From contig NZ_LMHW01000011.1 of the NCBI RefSeq assembly GCF_001428525.1, positions 419,362 to 483,361 on the forward strand: DNA of 64,000 nt, read 5' to 3'. The translations under genes were made by a program, and so were the position numbers. The notes beneath the pieces are model-generated. The model saw only the letters and a program-made list of their open reading frames with translations. It did no database searches and was not told the origin of the DNA. This DNA is from Flavobacterium sp. Root186 (lineage in GTDB: Bacteria > Bacteroidota > Bacteroidia > Flavobacteriales > Flavobacteriaceae). Positions 43,753-52,890 of this stretch are shown in pieces (the first letter of the stretch is position 1; every line of letters begins with the position of its first letter).

Positions 43753-44589
43753 TTATTGATTTTTAGTGTTTTTTGCTGATCTTGATTTTTGAAACGGAAT
43801 TTGCAATAAATTTTTCAATTCGTTATTTTCTTCGGCAAGCATATGAGTATCTACGCCGTAAATTAATTGATCTTTTGGTAAAGAGGTATAAGTGCCAAAA
43901 AGCCTGTCCCAAACAGAAAAAATATTACCATAATTGCTGTCGGTATAAGGCAGTACATAATGATGATGCACTTTGTGCATATTGGGAGAAACTATAAAAT
44001 AGCTTAGGAATAAATCCAGCTTATTTGGCAGCGAAATATTAGCATGATTAAATTGGGAAAATATAACAGATAAAGACTGGTATAAAAATACCATCCACAT
44101 TGGGCTTCCTACAATTAATACGCCAAGTGTTGTAAACACAAAACGAATTACACTCTCGCCCGGATGATGTCTGTTTGCTGTTGTGGTATCAATCCAGGTG
44201 TCTGTATGGTGAATGATATGGAAACGCCATAAAAACTTTATTTTATGTTCTACAAAATGAACTAAATAAGCGCCAATTAAATCTAATAAAAGCAGACCAA
44301 TAATTGTATAAAGCCAAATAGGAATTTGGGGAAGCCATTGTAAAATCCCGAAATTATGTTCAGTTGTCCAGCTAGCTGTTTTTATTAAAATAAAAGCTAG
44401 AATAAAGTTGACAATAATAGTAGTAATAGTAAAGAAGATGTTGATTCCCGCATGATGCCATTTTCTGTATTGCATTTGAAACAAGGGGAAAGTATTTTCT
44501 ATTACCCAAAAAAGTGTAATCCCGCCAATTAAGATAAAACTACGATGTGAAGACGGAATAGTGCTGAAATAAGAAATAATCTCGTTCAT
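43753..44589 (-). CDS. Sterol desaturase / fatty acid hydroxylase family protein
   Basis: Membrane di-iron oxygenase of 278 residues with four or more transmembrane helices. The His clusters HFVEHK, HIIHHTD and HKVHHHY (HxxxH, HxxHH and HxxHH) are the metal ligands. The start is ATG for MNEIISYFSTIP; a TTG two codons upstream is less likely. In Bacteroidota such genes modify lipids (for instance carotenoid or fatty-acid hydroxylation), but the substrate is unknown. No neighbouring lipid genes. Single gene. Confidence 0.9.
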   Translation of the reverse strand: MNEIISYFSTIPSSHRSFILIGGITLFWVIENTFPLFQMQYRKWHHAGINIFFTITTIIVNFILAFILIKTASWTTEHNFGILQWLPQIPIWLYTIIGLLLLDLIGAYLVHFVEHKIKFLWRFHIIHHTDTWIDTTTANRHHPGESVIRFVFTTLGVLIVGSPMWMVFLYQSLSVIFSQFNHANISLPNKLDLFLSYFIVSPNMHKVHHHYVLPYTDSNYGNIFSVWDRLFGTYTSLPKDQLIYGVDTHMLAEENNELKNLLQIPFQKSRSAKNTKNQ

Positions 44590-44709
44590 AACCAATTAGA
44601 TTTGAGTTGAAATGAAGCTTTCTTTTTTCGATTTTATCTAAAGAAAAAGAGAAAACCAAATATAAATATATCTGATTTTCTCTTTAAATTTTATAATTGG
44701 TTAAAATAT

Positions 44710-44952
44710 TTATGCTTTTTTAATCAAACTAATAATAAATAGTAAGATCCAAGCACCTCCGGCTGCAATTATAATCTGCCAAAGAAGTCCGCCGCCGCCA
44801 ATGCCAAATCTGCCGGCAATCCAGCCGCCAACAAATCCACCAATGATTCCAACAATTATGTTGCCAATTAGTCCGAAACCGGCACCTTTCCATAATTGAC
44901 CAGCTAACCATCCCGAAATTGCCCCTATTAATAAGAAATACAAAAATTCCAT
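44710..44952 (-). CDS. GlsB/YeaQ/YmgE family small membrane protein
   Basis: Protein of 80 residues with three hydrophobic glycine-rich segments: GAISGWLAGQLWKGAGFGLI, then NIIVGIIGGFVGGWIAGRFG and IIIAAGGAWILLFIISLI. This is the Transgly_assoc family, a stress-response inner membrane protein of unknown mechanism. Full length. Third gene of an apparent operon with aquaporin and DoxX-like genes, 21 bases apart. Confidence 0.92.
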   Translation of the reverse strand: MEFLYFLLIGAISGWLAGQLWKGAGFGLIGNIIVGIIGGFVGGWIAGRFGIGGGGLLWQIIIAAGGAWILLFIISLIKKA

Positions 44953-44973
44953 AATATCTTTTTTTAAAATTAG

Positions 44974-45681
44974 TTATGCTTCTGCGTGATTTTGCAGTAA
45001 TGTTTTATAAATAAATCCGGCTGCAATGGCACCTAAAATTGGAGCTGCCCAAAATAACCAGACCTGCGAAAGTGGTTCTCCGCCAGCAAAAATTGCCTGA
45101 GATAATGATCTTGCAGGATTTACAGATGTATTTGTAATTGGAATACTAATTAAATGAATCAATGTTAGCGCAAGACCAATCGTAATACCGGCAAATCCTC
45201 CGTTTGCGAATTTATCTGTTGCACCTAAAATTATTAATAAGAAAAATAAAGTCAATACAAACTCAGCAATAAAAGCTGATCCTAATGAATATCCGTCAGG
45301 AGAAAATGCTCCAAAACCATTTGATGCAAATGCTCCGGCTTTAGTATTATCGATTATAAATCCTGCTTTTCCTGATGCTATTGTATATAATGTTCCCGCA
45401 GCAGCAATTGCACCAACACATTGTGCTATAATGTAAGGAATAAGATCTTTGACAGGAAATCTTCCGCCAGCCCACAAACCAAATGAAACAGCGGGATTAA
45501 AATGTCCGCCCGAGATATGTCCAACAGCATAAGCCATTGTTAAAACAGTTAAACCAAATGCTAAAGCAACACCTGCAAACCCGATTCCTAATTCGGGATA
45601 ACCGGCAGCAAAAATGGCGCTTCCACAACCTCCAAAAACCAGCCAATAAGTTCCGAAAAACTCTGCAAACAATTTTTTCAT
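44974..45681 (-). CDS. aqpZ: Aquaporin Z (MIP channel)
   Basis: Water channel of 235 residues with six transmembrane helices. The two NPA boxes are visible as [20 protein letters not shown] and [36 protein letters not shown] is the typical AqpZ N-terminus; the selectivity-filter Arg follows the second NPA. Together with the DoxX-like gene upstream and GlsB downstream it forms an osmotic or envelope-stress operon. Confidence 0.95.
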   Translation of the reverse strand: MKKLFAEFFGTYWLVFGGCGSAIFAAGYPELGIGFAGVALAFGLTVLTMAYAVGHISGGHFNPAVSFGLWAGGRFPVKDLIPYIIAQCVGAIAAAGTLYTIASGKAGFIIDNTKAGAFASNGFGAFSPDGYSLGSAFIAEFVLTLFFLLIILGATDKFANGGFAGITIGLALTLIHLISIPITNTSVNPARSLSQAIFAGGEPLSQVWLFWAAPILGAIAAGFIYKTLLQNHAEA

Positions 45682-45712
45682 AATAAAATAATTTAAGATT
45701 AATATTTGATTG

Positions 45713-46069
45713 TTATAGGGTATATTGGAATGCCCAGACTATCAAAACAATTTGTAAGGGCAAACGTACAAATAAAATCCATTTTGGTAAACCAAAACTT
45801 GCTTTTTTATTTTGAAACATATATAAATTGGCAGGAAATATAGCAATCAATAATGCAATAATTCCCCATGCGGCATATTGTGTTGTAAAAGAAAACATTA
45901 ATAAAACACCTAATAATATTTCAGCAATCCCGCTTAAAGTATTTAATATTTTAGGGTTTTTAAAAAAAGGAGGAATGATTTTGATGTACATTCCAGGCTT
46001 TCGAAAATGATTTAATCCGGCAAGTATATAAAGTATCGCCATTAAATATAAATGCCAAGGTAAATTCAT
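45713..46069 (-). CDS. DoxX-like small membrane protein
   Basis: Protein of 118 residues with four hydrophobic helices. [39 protein letters not shown] and [20 protein letters not shown] match DoxX-like membrane proteins (MAxxYxxAGxxHF pattern). Full length. First gene of the operon with aqpZ and the GlsB gene; gap 31 bases. Function unknown. Confidence 0.83.
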   Translation of the reverse strand: MNLPWHLYLMAILYILAGLNHFRKPGMYIKIIPPFFKNPKILNTLSGIAEILLGVLLMFSFTTQYAAWGIIALLIAIFPANLYMFQNKKASFGLPKWILFVRLPLQIVLIVWAFQYTL

Positions 46070-46157
46070 GATAATTAATTATTTACAACTAAATTATAAA
46101 AAAATTAACACTTATTACATTACAAGACAGCTTTTTTTAATAACATGCAAAAAAAAC

Positions 46158-47054
46158 TTAATTTTTACGCTTGAAATTTACATTCATAATAATGATTGCC
46201 AGAATGATAAGAACAATTCCAATCCATTGTATGAGAATGACTTTTTCATTCAAAAGTACATAGGCCATCATTACAGAAACCGGAAGTTCTAATGCAGAAA
46301 CGATACTTCCTAAACCAATTCCGGTTAACGGAAAACCTAAATTCATTAAAAGCGGTGGAATAATTGTTCCGAATAAAGATAAAACAATTCCCCATTTTAG
46401 GAAAATTGTAAGATTGAAAGGTGTAACCTGAGTAAAAAATCCGAAAGTAAATACAATCACGGCGCCGCCAAGAAGCATATACAAACTACGCTGTGCAGAC
46501 GAAATTCCTGTTGCAATACGGTTTGCAGTAAACATTGTAGTTGTAAATGAGGCAGCAGCTAAAACTCCCCAAACGATTCCGCGCCAGTCAAGCACAATAT
46601 CATTATTGATAATATTAGTTGCTAAAACAGTTCCGATTAAGACAATAAAAACAGCAATAACTTTTTGTTTTGAAGGTAATTTTTTTTCTAAAATCATTTC
46701 AAGCAGAACTCCCATCCAAACGGTCTGCATTAATAAAACGATTCCAATAGAAACGGGTATATATTTAACAGCCAGATAGTAGAATAAACTTGTCATTCCT
46801 AAAGAAGTTCCAGCAAGCATTAAATGAAATATATTCTTTGAAGTTGCTTTTACTACTTTTTCTTTATTTTTTACTTTTTGAAAAGCGTTGATGATCAAAA
46901 TACCAATTATTCCAAGTACAAATTGAGAGGTTGTTACTTCTGCGGTTGTATATCCTTCAGAATATGCCATTTTTACAAAAGTGGCTAACATTCCGTAAGT
47001 TGTAGCTCCTAAAGCAACTAAAAACACTCCCTTTAATACGTTATTTTGTGACAT
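46158..47054 (-). CDS. EamA/DMT family transporter
   Basis: Membrane transporter of 298 residues with ten transmembrane helices in two EamA repeats, typified by FLVALGATTYGMLATFVKMA in the first half and WGVLAAASFTTTMFTANRIA in the second. Substrate unknown (amino acids or metabolites in the family). It ends with a Lys-rich NVNFKRKN tail in the cytoplasm. Not obviously linked to its neighbours. Confidence 0.9.
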   Translation of the reverse strand: MSQNNVLKGVFLVALGATTYGMLATFVKMAYSEGYTTAEVTTSQFVLGIIGILIINAFQKVKNKEKVVKATSKNIFHLMLAGTSLGMTSLFYYLAVKYIPVSIGIVLLMQTVWMGVLLEMILEKKLPSKQKVIAVFIVLIGTVLATNIINNDIVLDWRGIVWGVLAAASFTTTMFTANRIATGISSAQRSLYMLLGGAVIVFTFGFFTQVTPFNLTIFLKWGIVLSLFGTIIPPLLMNLGFPLTGIGLGSIVSALELPVSVMMAYVLLNEKVILIQWIGIVLIILAIIIMNVNFKRKN

Positions 47055-47210
47055 TTTTATTGTTTATTTTAAAAAATTCAAGCCGGCAAAGGTAAGTTAT
47101 TTTGTTTAAGAATTAATAGAAAATATATACAAACGTTATCAATGTGTATGTCGAAGATGTATTATGACGTTCAAATTTGAAGATTTGGCAGAATTTTAGA
47201 AATCGAAAAA

Positions 47211-47243
47211 AAGCCATCAAAAACTAACTTTTGATGGCTTTGC
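47211..47243 (-). terminator. Terminator of PPIase operon
   Basis: aaagccatcaaaa / ttttgatggcttt hairpin followed on the minus strand by a T-run. Confidence 0.82.
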
Positions 47244-47266
47244 TATATTTAAAAAAGAATTTAATC

Positions 47267-48424
47267 TTATTTAGGCTGATTTTGATAGGTTTCAATTTCA
47301 AAAACCAAAGTAGCATTTGGTGGAATAACTCCTCCTGCACCTTGTGCTCCGTAAGCTAAATTTGCAGGAAGAAAGAAAATTGCTTTTTCACCATCTGTCA
47401 TCAAATCAAGCGCTTCAATGAAACCAGGAATCATACCATCTTTTTTACCTACTGTAAATGGAAAAGCTTTATAGCCTCCTTGAGCGTCTCTGTTTGCATC
47501 ATATTTTCCGTAAGCTTTTGCTACTTCAGTAATGCTGCTGTCAAAAAGATTTCCATCTTCAAAGTATCCTGCATAATGAAAATAAATATTAGAACCTTCA
47601 GCACCTTTAACTCCAGTTCCGTTTTTAGTAACTAGATATTTTAAACCAGATGCAGTAGTAGTTGCTTTAGCTTTTGTTGCTGTAAAATAAGCCGCTTTTT
47701 CTGCAGCAACTTTTTGAGATTGTGCTTTTAAGATTTCTAGTTTTTTAGCTTCTTCCGCTTTATTAGCTTCTTGTTTTTTTTCATCATCACTAAAAACTTT
47801 TACTGCATCAAATTTTTTAGCTGCAGCACCTTTACGGGTAATTGTAATTTTTGTCATCACATCATTCTGAGCAATTTTATTTACAACGTCCATTCCAGAA
47901 ACTACATGACCAAAAATAGTATGCTTTCCGTTTAACCAAGGTGTATCTTTATGTGTGATAAAAAACTGACTTCCGTTTGTTGCAGGACCTGAATTGGCCA
48001 TTGCTAAAACACCGCCTTTTTCAAATTTTAAATCACTAACAAATTCATCTTTAAAAGAATATCCCGGGCCTCCAGAACCATTTCCGTCTGGATCACCACC
48101 CTGAATCATGAAATCTGCAATAACTCTGTGGAATTTTAAACCATCATAAAAAGGCTTTCCTTTAAGTTTTTCTACTTTTACATAAGGGTTTTTTCCTTCT
48201 GCCAAAGAAATAAAATTTGCCACAGTAACAGGAGCTTTTACATATTCTAATGAAAGAACAATGTCTCCTTTTGTTGTTGAAATTGTTGCAAAAATGCCTT
48301 CAGCAGGATTTGCCGCAACAGCAGTTTTAGCAGTTTTTGGTTTCGCTGCCGTTGTTGTTTTTTTTGCTTGTGCCTGAATGTTTAATACAGCCAGACAGAA
48401 TAAAAATAGAAATTTAAATTTCAT
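47267..48424 (-). CDS. Cyclophilin-FKBP fusion peptidyl-prolyl isomerase
   Basis: Fusion of two isomerase families, 385 residues. Signal peptide, start MKFKFLFLFCLAVLNIQAQ (a TTG four codons upstream is rejected). A cyclophilin domain (about 45-215) has FYDGLKFHRVIADFMIQGGD (catalytic Arg), GSQFFITHKDTPWLNGKHTI and IFGHVVSGMDVV. After a charged helix, an FKBP domain (about 265-385) has GSNIYFHYAGYFEDGNLFDS, then GKKDGMIPGFIEALDLMTDG and AYGAQGAGGVIPPNATLVFE. Cyclophilin-FKBP fusions are known as dual-family immunophilins. Probably periplasmic, folding exported proteins. It is the last of four co-directional genes. Confidence 0.93.
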   Translation of the reverse strand: MKFKFLFLFCLAVLNIQAQAKKTTTAAKPKTAKTAVAANPAEGIFATISTTKGDIVLSLEYVKAPVTVANFISLAEGKNPYVKVEKLKGKPFYDGLKFHRVIADFMIQGGDPDGNGSGGPGYSFKDEFVSDLKFEKGGVLAMANSGPATNGSQFFITHKDTPWLNGKHTIFGHVVSGMDVVNKIAQNDVMTKITITRKGAAAKKFDAVKVFSDDEKKQEANKAEEAKKLEILKAQSQKVAAEKAAYFTATKAKATTTASGLKYLVTKNGTGVKGAEGSNIYFHYAGYFEDGNLFDSSITEVAKAYGKYDANRDAQGGYKAFPFTVGKKDGMIPGFIEALDLMTDGEKAIFFLPANLAYGAQGAGGVIPPNATLVFEIETYQNQPK

Positions 48425-48481
48425 TGTGTTTTTCAATTTAAGTCTGTAAAACTAATTATAAGAATTTAATTATAAAAATAA

Positions 48482-49555
48482 TTATGGTTTTTCTAATAAT
48501 TGAACTTCAAAAATGATATTTGCATTTGGTGGAATAACTCCTCCAGCTCCAGTTGCTCCATAAGCTAAATGCGATGGAATAAAAAGAACCGCTTTATCTC
48601 CAAAAGAAAGTTTTTCGATACCTTCAATAAATCCGGGAATTAAACCGTCTTTTTTTCCTGCTTGAAAAGGAATTGGCTGATAACCGTGCTGCTCTGCTCT
48701 TGCAGCGTCAAATTTCCCGAAAGTTTTATTAACCTCTTCGATGCTTGAATCAAATAAAGTACCGTCTTCTAAGAAACCAGCGTAGTGAATATAAACCTGA
48801 GTTCCGTTTGCCGGTTTTTTTCCGGCACCTTTTTCAGTAATAACATATTCTAAACCAGTTGAAGTTTTAGTTGCTTTTGGCTTTATAGAAGCATAGTAGT
48901 CTACTTTTTCTTTTTGAGCTCCTGCATATTTGCTTTGTTCTTTAGCGATATCAGCAAAATAATCGTGGAATACTTTTACAGCATCAAATTTTTTAGCTGC
49001 TTCACCATTTCTGATAATAGTTACAGCAACGATATTATCGCCCTGAACCACTTTGTTCACTACTTCTTGTCCTTTTTCAACAACGTGCCCAAAAATTGTA
49101 TGTTTATTGTCTAACCAAGGAGTTTCAACATGAGTAATGAAAAACTGGCTGCTGTTTGTACCCGGTCCGTTGTTTGCCATTGCTAAAACACCGGCTTTGT
49201 CGAATTTTAAATCTGAGAATTCATCTTTAAATTTATATCCTGTATCCCCAGAACCTGTTCCTAACGGATCTCCAGACTGAATCATGAAATCTGCAATAAC
49301 TCTGTGGAATTTTAAACCGTCAAAAAAAGGCTTCTTTTTTAAATTTTCATCCGTTACAAATTCGTTTTTTCCTTCTGCCAATGTTACAAAGTTTGCAACA
49401 GTTATTGGTGCTTTTTTATAATCTAATTCAACAATGATATGTCCTTTATTAGTTTCGATATCAGCATATAAACCATCTGGTAAATTACTGTGGTCGTCTT
49501 TACATGAATACAATGAGCTTACGGCTAATAGTAGTAATAAAATACTTTTTTTCAT
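48482..49555 (-). CDS. Cyclophilin-FKBP fusion peptidyl-prolyl isomerase (lipoprotein)
   Basis: Second dual-family isomerase, 357 residues, paralogous to the downstream one. Lipobox SLYSCKDD makes it a lipoprotein. Cyclophilin domain: FFDGLKFHRVIADFMIQSGD, SSQFFITHVETPWLDNKHT. FKBP domain: QVYIHYAGFLEDGTLFDSSI, KKDGLIPGFIEGIEKLSFGD and AYGATGAGGVIPPNANIIFE. It has the same domain order and a shorter linker than its neighbour. 15 bases after gldI; 57 bases before the next. Confidence 0.93.
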   Translation of the reverse strand: MKKSILLLLLAVSSLYSCKDDHSNLPDGLYADIETNKGHIIVELDYKKAPITVANFVTLAEGKNEFVTDENLKKKPFFDGLKFHRVIADFMIQSGDPLGTGSGDTGYKFKDEFSDLKFDKAGVLAMANNGPGTNSSQFFITHVETPWLDNKHTIFGHVVEKGQEVVNKVVQGDNIVAVTIIRNGEAAKKFDAVKVFHDYFADIAKEQSKYAGAQKEKVDYYASIKPKATKTSTGLEYVITEKGAGKKPANGTQVYIHYAGFLEDGTLFDSSIEEVNKTFGKFDAARAEQHGYQPIPFQAGKKDGLIPGFIEGIEKLSFGDKAVLFIPSHLAYGATGAGGVIPPNANIIFEVQLLEKP

Positions 49556-49570
49556 TTTTTAAAATGTTTT

Positions 49571-50224
49571 TTATGGGTTTATTGTATCTTTTTTAGTTGT
49601 TACAGCTGGTTTTGGAGCTGTAGGTTTTGGAGTTTTTATAGAGGCTGCAGTTGGAGCAGCAGTTGTAGCTTGTGCCGGGTCCGGAACGAAATTACGAAGT
49701 GTAACAGTACAAATTAAGGATTCATTAGGTCCAATTTTTTTATTGTCTCCGTGGTATCCATATGCTATATGAGATGGAAATAAGAATGTAACCGTTTCAT
49801 TTTTTTTCATGTATTTGATCCCATCACGTAATCCCATCATAATATCCTGCTTGTCTACATAATAAGTCTGCGGGCCAAGATCAGATTCAGAATAAATAAG
49901 CGTACCGTCAATGTTTTTAATTTCTAAATTGAAGTAAGCAATATCTCCTTTTTTTGGAGTTGCTGTTTCGGTAGTACTTTTTTCATCATAAGAAAACCAA
50001 TATCCTTTTTTAGTAGCGTAATATTTTACTTTTGGATTGCTTTTTATGATTTTCTTGATAACGTCTTCTTCGCTTGCAACTAACTTTTTATTTCTGTCAG
50101 CCGATTTTTTCATAAAAGTACCCGAAGCTCTCGAAATTGGTCTTCGCGCTTCTTCATGGTGTTTACAGCCCACCAATAAAACTGCAAAAAGCAGTGAGTA
50201 AATGCTAAGTTTTAAGTAGTTCAT
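49571..50224 (-). CDS. gldI: Gliding motility lipoprotein GldI, FKBP-type isomerase
   Basis: Lipoprotein of 217 residues (signal MNYLKLSIYSLLFAVLLVGC). RRPISRASGTFMKKSADRNK is close to the GldI start, and the FKBP domain reads GDIAYFNLEIKNIDGTLIYS, DIMMGLRDGIKYMKKNETVT and FPSHIAYGYHGDNKKIGPNE. The AYGYHGDN variant is typical of GldI. GldI is required for gliding and type IX secretion in F. johnsoniae. The C-terminal Ala/Thr/Pro/Lys-rich tail is an extension. Upstream is the nrnA-like gene (7 bases), downstream the two fusions. Confidence 0.9.
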   Translation of the reverse strand: MNYLKLSIYSLLFAVLLVGCKHHEEARRPISRASGTFMKKSADRNKKLVASEEDVIKKIIKSNPKVKYYATKKGYWFSYDEKSTTETATPKKGDIAYFNLEIKNIDGTLIYSESDLGPQTYYVDKQDIMMGLRDGIKYMKKNETVTFLFPSHIAYGYHGDNKKIGPNESLICTVTLRNFVPDPAQATTAAPTAASIKTPKPTAPKPAVTTKKDTINP

Positions 50225-50231
50225 ATTGGTT

Positions 50232-51236
50232 TTATAATTTTAGTTTAGTTACTAAATCTTCAAACTTTTTAACTGTTTCTTCCATGGTAGATTCAGATCT
50301 TCCGCCGGCAGCGTTTACATGGCCTCCGCCGTTAAAGTGATCGCGCGCAAACTGGTTTACGTCAAATCCTCCTTGTGAACGGAAAGAGATTTTAATTATT
50401 TTTTCATCTCTATTTTCGATAAAGATAGCCGTAAAAACAATTCCTTTAATGCTTAATCCGTAATTAACAATTCCTTCAGTATCACCTTTTACATAATGGA
50501 AAGAGTCTAATTCTTCCTGAGTAAGCGTGGTGTAAGAAGTTTTATGTTCTTCAAAAACCTTCATGTTTTGCAGCGCACGTCCTAATAATTGCAAACGGCT
50601 GTAAGAACTGTTATCGTATAGTAAAACCGGAATTTGAGTGTTTTCAACTCCTAAATCAATTAATTCTGCAATAATTCGGTGTGTGTTTCCTGTAGTTCCA
50701 GGAAAACGAAATGAACCAGAATCAGTTAAAATTCCTGTATAAATACAAGTTGCAATGGTTTTATCAATATCTTCTTTTTTGTTTAAAAAGGTGATAAAGT
50801 TATATACCATTTCGCAAGTTGATCCGTATGAAGTATCAGAATACATATAAGCAGCATAATCATGCGGTTTTTCATGATGATCGATCATGATAAACGGAGC
50901 TGTTAGTTTGGCTAACGTATGTTCCATTCCGCCCGTACGATGAAAAGCATTAAAGTCGAGTGTAAAAATCAGCTCGGCTTGTTCTAATATTTTGGTACAG
51001 TTTTCAGTATCTTTTTCAAAGATTTTTACCGTTTCTGAACCTGGAAGCCAGGCAAGAAAATCAGGAAAATCATTTGGTGCAATCACCGTTGGCTGGTGAT
51101 TATTTTTTAATAAAAAATGGTATAAAGCTAGAGTAGAACCCATGGCATCGCCATCTGGTCCTCTGTGAGGAATTATTACAATTTTCTTTGGAGCAGCAAG
51201 CAATAATTGAATCGCCTGAATATCTTGTATTTTCAT
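50232..51236 (-). CDS. DHH-family oligoribonuclease/pAp phosphatase (NrnA-like)
   Basis: Cytoplasmic DHH-DHHA1 phosphoesterase of 334 residues. It degrades short oligonucleotides or 3'-phosphoadenosine 5'-phosphate. Metal motifs: IPHRGPDGDAMGSTLALYHF (motif I), LIFTLDFNAFHRTGGME, MIDHHEKPHDYAAYM (DHH) and TGILTDSGSFRFPGTTGN. The DHHA1 end has FNGGGHVNAAGGRSESTMEE. First gene of the gldI operon with a 7-base gap to gldI, a linkage I recall in other flavobacteria. Confidence 0.93.
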   Translation of the reverse strand: MKIQDIQAIQLLLAAPKKIVIIPHRGPDGDAMGSTLALYHFLLKNNHQPTVIAPNDFPDFLAWLPGSETVKIFEKDTENCTKILEQAELIFTLDFNAFHRTGGMEHTLAKLTAPFIMIDHHEKPHDYAAYMYSDTSYGSTCEMVYNFITFLNKKEDIDKTIATCIYTGILTDSGSFRFPGTTGNTHRIIAELIDLGVENTQIPVLLYDNSSYSRLQLLGRALQNMKVFEEHKTSYTTLTQEELDSFHYVKGDTEGIVNYGLSIKGIVFTAIFIENRDEKIIKISFRSQGGFDVNQFARDHFNGGGHVNAAGGRSESTMEETVKKFEDLVTKLKL

Positions 51237-51336
51237 AGTGTGCGAATTTACATTTTTTTAATGTAATGCTGAAATCATTTTGTGGATTAACACACTTTTA
51301 GGAAAGGAGTCCAATTATAGTTTCTGATTTTTAAAT

Positions 51337-52824
51337 TTAGCTCTTTGTCTGCGCCTTTTTAATTTGGTTTAAAGTACTGGCAATTTTAAAATTTAAGGCA
51401 AGTATTTGTTCATCATATTGAGGACTGTTTTCAGAGATTTTTTTATATGCTAATTCATATAAGCTGATTCTTAATTCGCAATATTCAATTAGTTTTTCAT
51501 TTTGCTGGTGTATTTCTTTTGGCAGATATAATTTATCTAATTCGTTAACCAAAGTGATATTTTCATTCCAGTAATAAATACCACGATCTTTAATCATGTA
51601 TAAGATACTTTCTCTGTTTTCTTCAATGGAATTTCCATATGGAATACTGTAAGCTTCGAGAGCCATTTTTTCCATATCATTAAATTCCTGCATTCTTTTT
51701 TCATATTCGATTACCTGGTATATATAGACTTTAGAATTTTTAAAATTTATAAATAAAACAGCAATTATAATTGTAGCAAGCGATGAAATAAGCGCCATGC
51801 TGTAATCTTTTCTTTTTCTTATAATGGAAAGTATTAAACCAAATAAAATACCAGAAACAAAACCTCCAATATGTGCCGGAGCATCGATACCGTCTTTAAA
51901 ACTGTAAAGAATGTTGATACCAACCAAGACAGTAATGTTGAGTAATAATTTTAATTTTATTTTAGTTTCAAAAGTTTTAAATAAAAGTACAATAAGTAAA
52001 ATTCCATACATACCAAAAATGGCTCCTGAAGCACCTGCACTTACCAAATCTTTATTCCAGTATAAACTGCTTAGACTGGCAATAACACCACAGAAAAGAT
52101 AAGTTGCCAGAAAGGTCCAAATTTTTAAATAAGGTTCTAAAAGAAGTCCTGCATAAGCAAATGCGATGCAATTTAGAATTAAATGAAAAAAACCGAAATG
52201 AATAAAGCAAGAAGTGAGGAATCGCCAGAATTGACCTTCGTAAATCATTGGTCCGTAATTTCCTCCCCAGTCAATAATATTTTGAATTTCAGGTTTAAAA
52301 AAATGTACTCCTGAAAAAGTCATGACAAGAAAAACCGCAAGGTTTATGTAAATTAAAACAGGAGTTATCAAATAACCTTTTGAAGGAGTAAAAATCGAAA
52401 AGAATGAATAAAACGCTGATATGTTTTCAGATTCTGCTTTTTCTTTATTTGAAGCGTTTTCAATTTTTATTTGTTCCAAAAAATCAGCTTCATTTATTTC
52501 AAAGTCAGAAATATTTTTAAGCTCTTCAAAATATAGGTTTAAAAAGGCTTCTGTGTTTTTTTTATTTCTTCCACGATCATAGATTTGATTTCCATTTGAA
52601 CAGCTTGTAATTATGGCCGTGTTTTCATCAAAAGAAAATGAAATAGTTTCGTTCCAGATATTTTTATTGTTTTGAGAAACTGCATTTAATTCATTTTCAT
52701 CAATATAAATGATTTTCCAATTTAGTTTTTTGCAGATGTTTACAGCATTTAAAATAAATGCTTTTTGAGGTAAATTATTTAAAGGTGTTAATTGAGAGAA
52801 CGCTGCTGGAAATCCAAAGGCCAT
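51337..52824 (-). CDS. Rhomboid-family intramembrane serine protease with extra domains
   Basis: Protein of 495 residues. An N-terminal soluble part (1-150) resembles a small alpha/beta domain (WKIIYIDENELNAVSQNNKN). The rhomboid domain at about 160-345 has GGNYGPMIYEGQFWRFLTSC, FGFFHLILNCIAFAYAGLLL, the catalytic GASGAIFGMYG (Ser near 266) and APAHIGGFVSGILFG (His near 318). After a further helix a soluble helical C-terminal region of about 120 residues follows (YEKRMQEFNDMEKMALEA). It cleaves membrane proteins; the substrate is unknown. Confidence 0.9.
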   Translation of the reverse strand: MAFGFPAAFSQLTPLNNLPQKAFILNAVNICKKLNWKIIYIDENELNAVSQNNKNIWNETISFSFDENTAIITSCSNGNQIYDRGRNKKNTEAFLNLYFEELKNISDFEINEADFLEQIKIENASNKEKAESENISAFYSFFSIFTPSKGYLITPVLIYINLAVFLVMTFSGVHFFKPEIQNIIDWGGNYGPMIYEGQFWRFLTSCFIHFGFFHLILNCIAFAYAGLLLEPYLKIWTFLATYLFCGVIASLSSLYWNKDLVSAGASGAIFGMYGILLIVLLFKTFETKIKLKLLLNITVLVGINILYSFKDGIDAPAHIGGFVSGILFGLILSIIRKRKDYSMALISSLATIIIAVLFINFKNSKVYIYQVIEYEKRMQEFNDMEKMALEAYSIPYGNSIEENRESILYMIKDRGIYYWNENITLVNELDKLYLPKEIHQQNEKLIEYCELRISLYELAYKKISENSPQYDEQILALNFKIASTLNQIKKAQTKS

Positions 52825-52890
52825 TTTAGTAGTTTTGATTTAGGTCAAACAATACTACAAAAAAAACTTTTAGTTATCACTAAATATTTG

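Noticed and set aside
46068..46292. Plus-strand frame at the gap before the EamA gene
   Set aside because: Antisense to the 3' end of the EamA gene; no motif.
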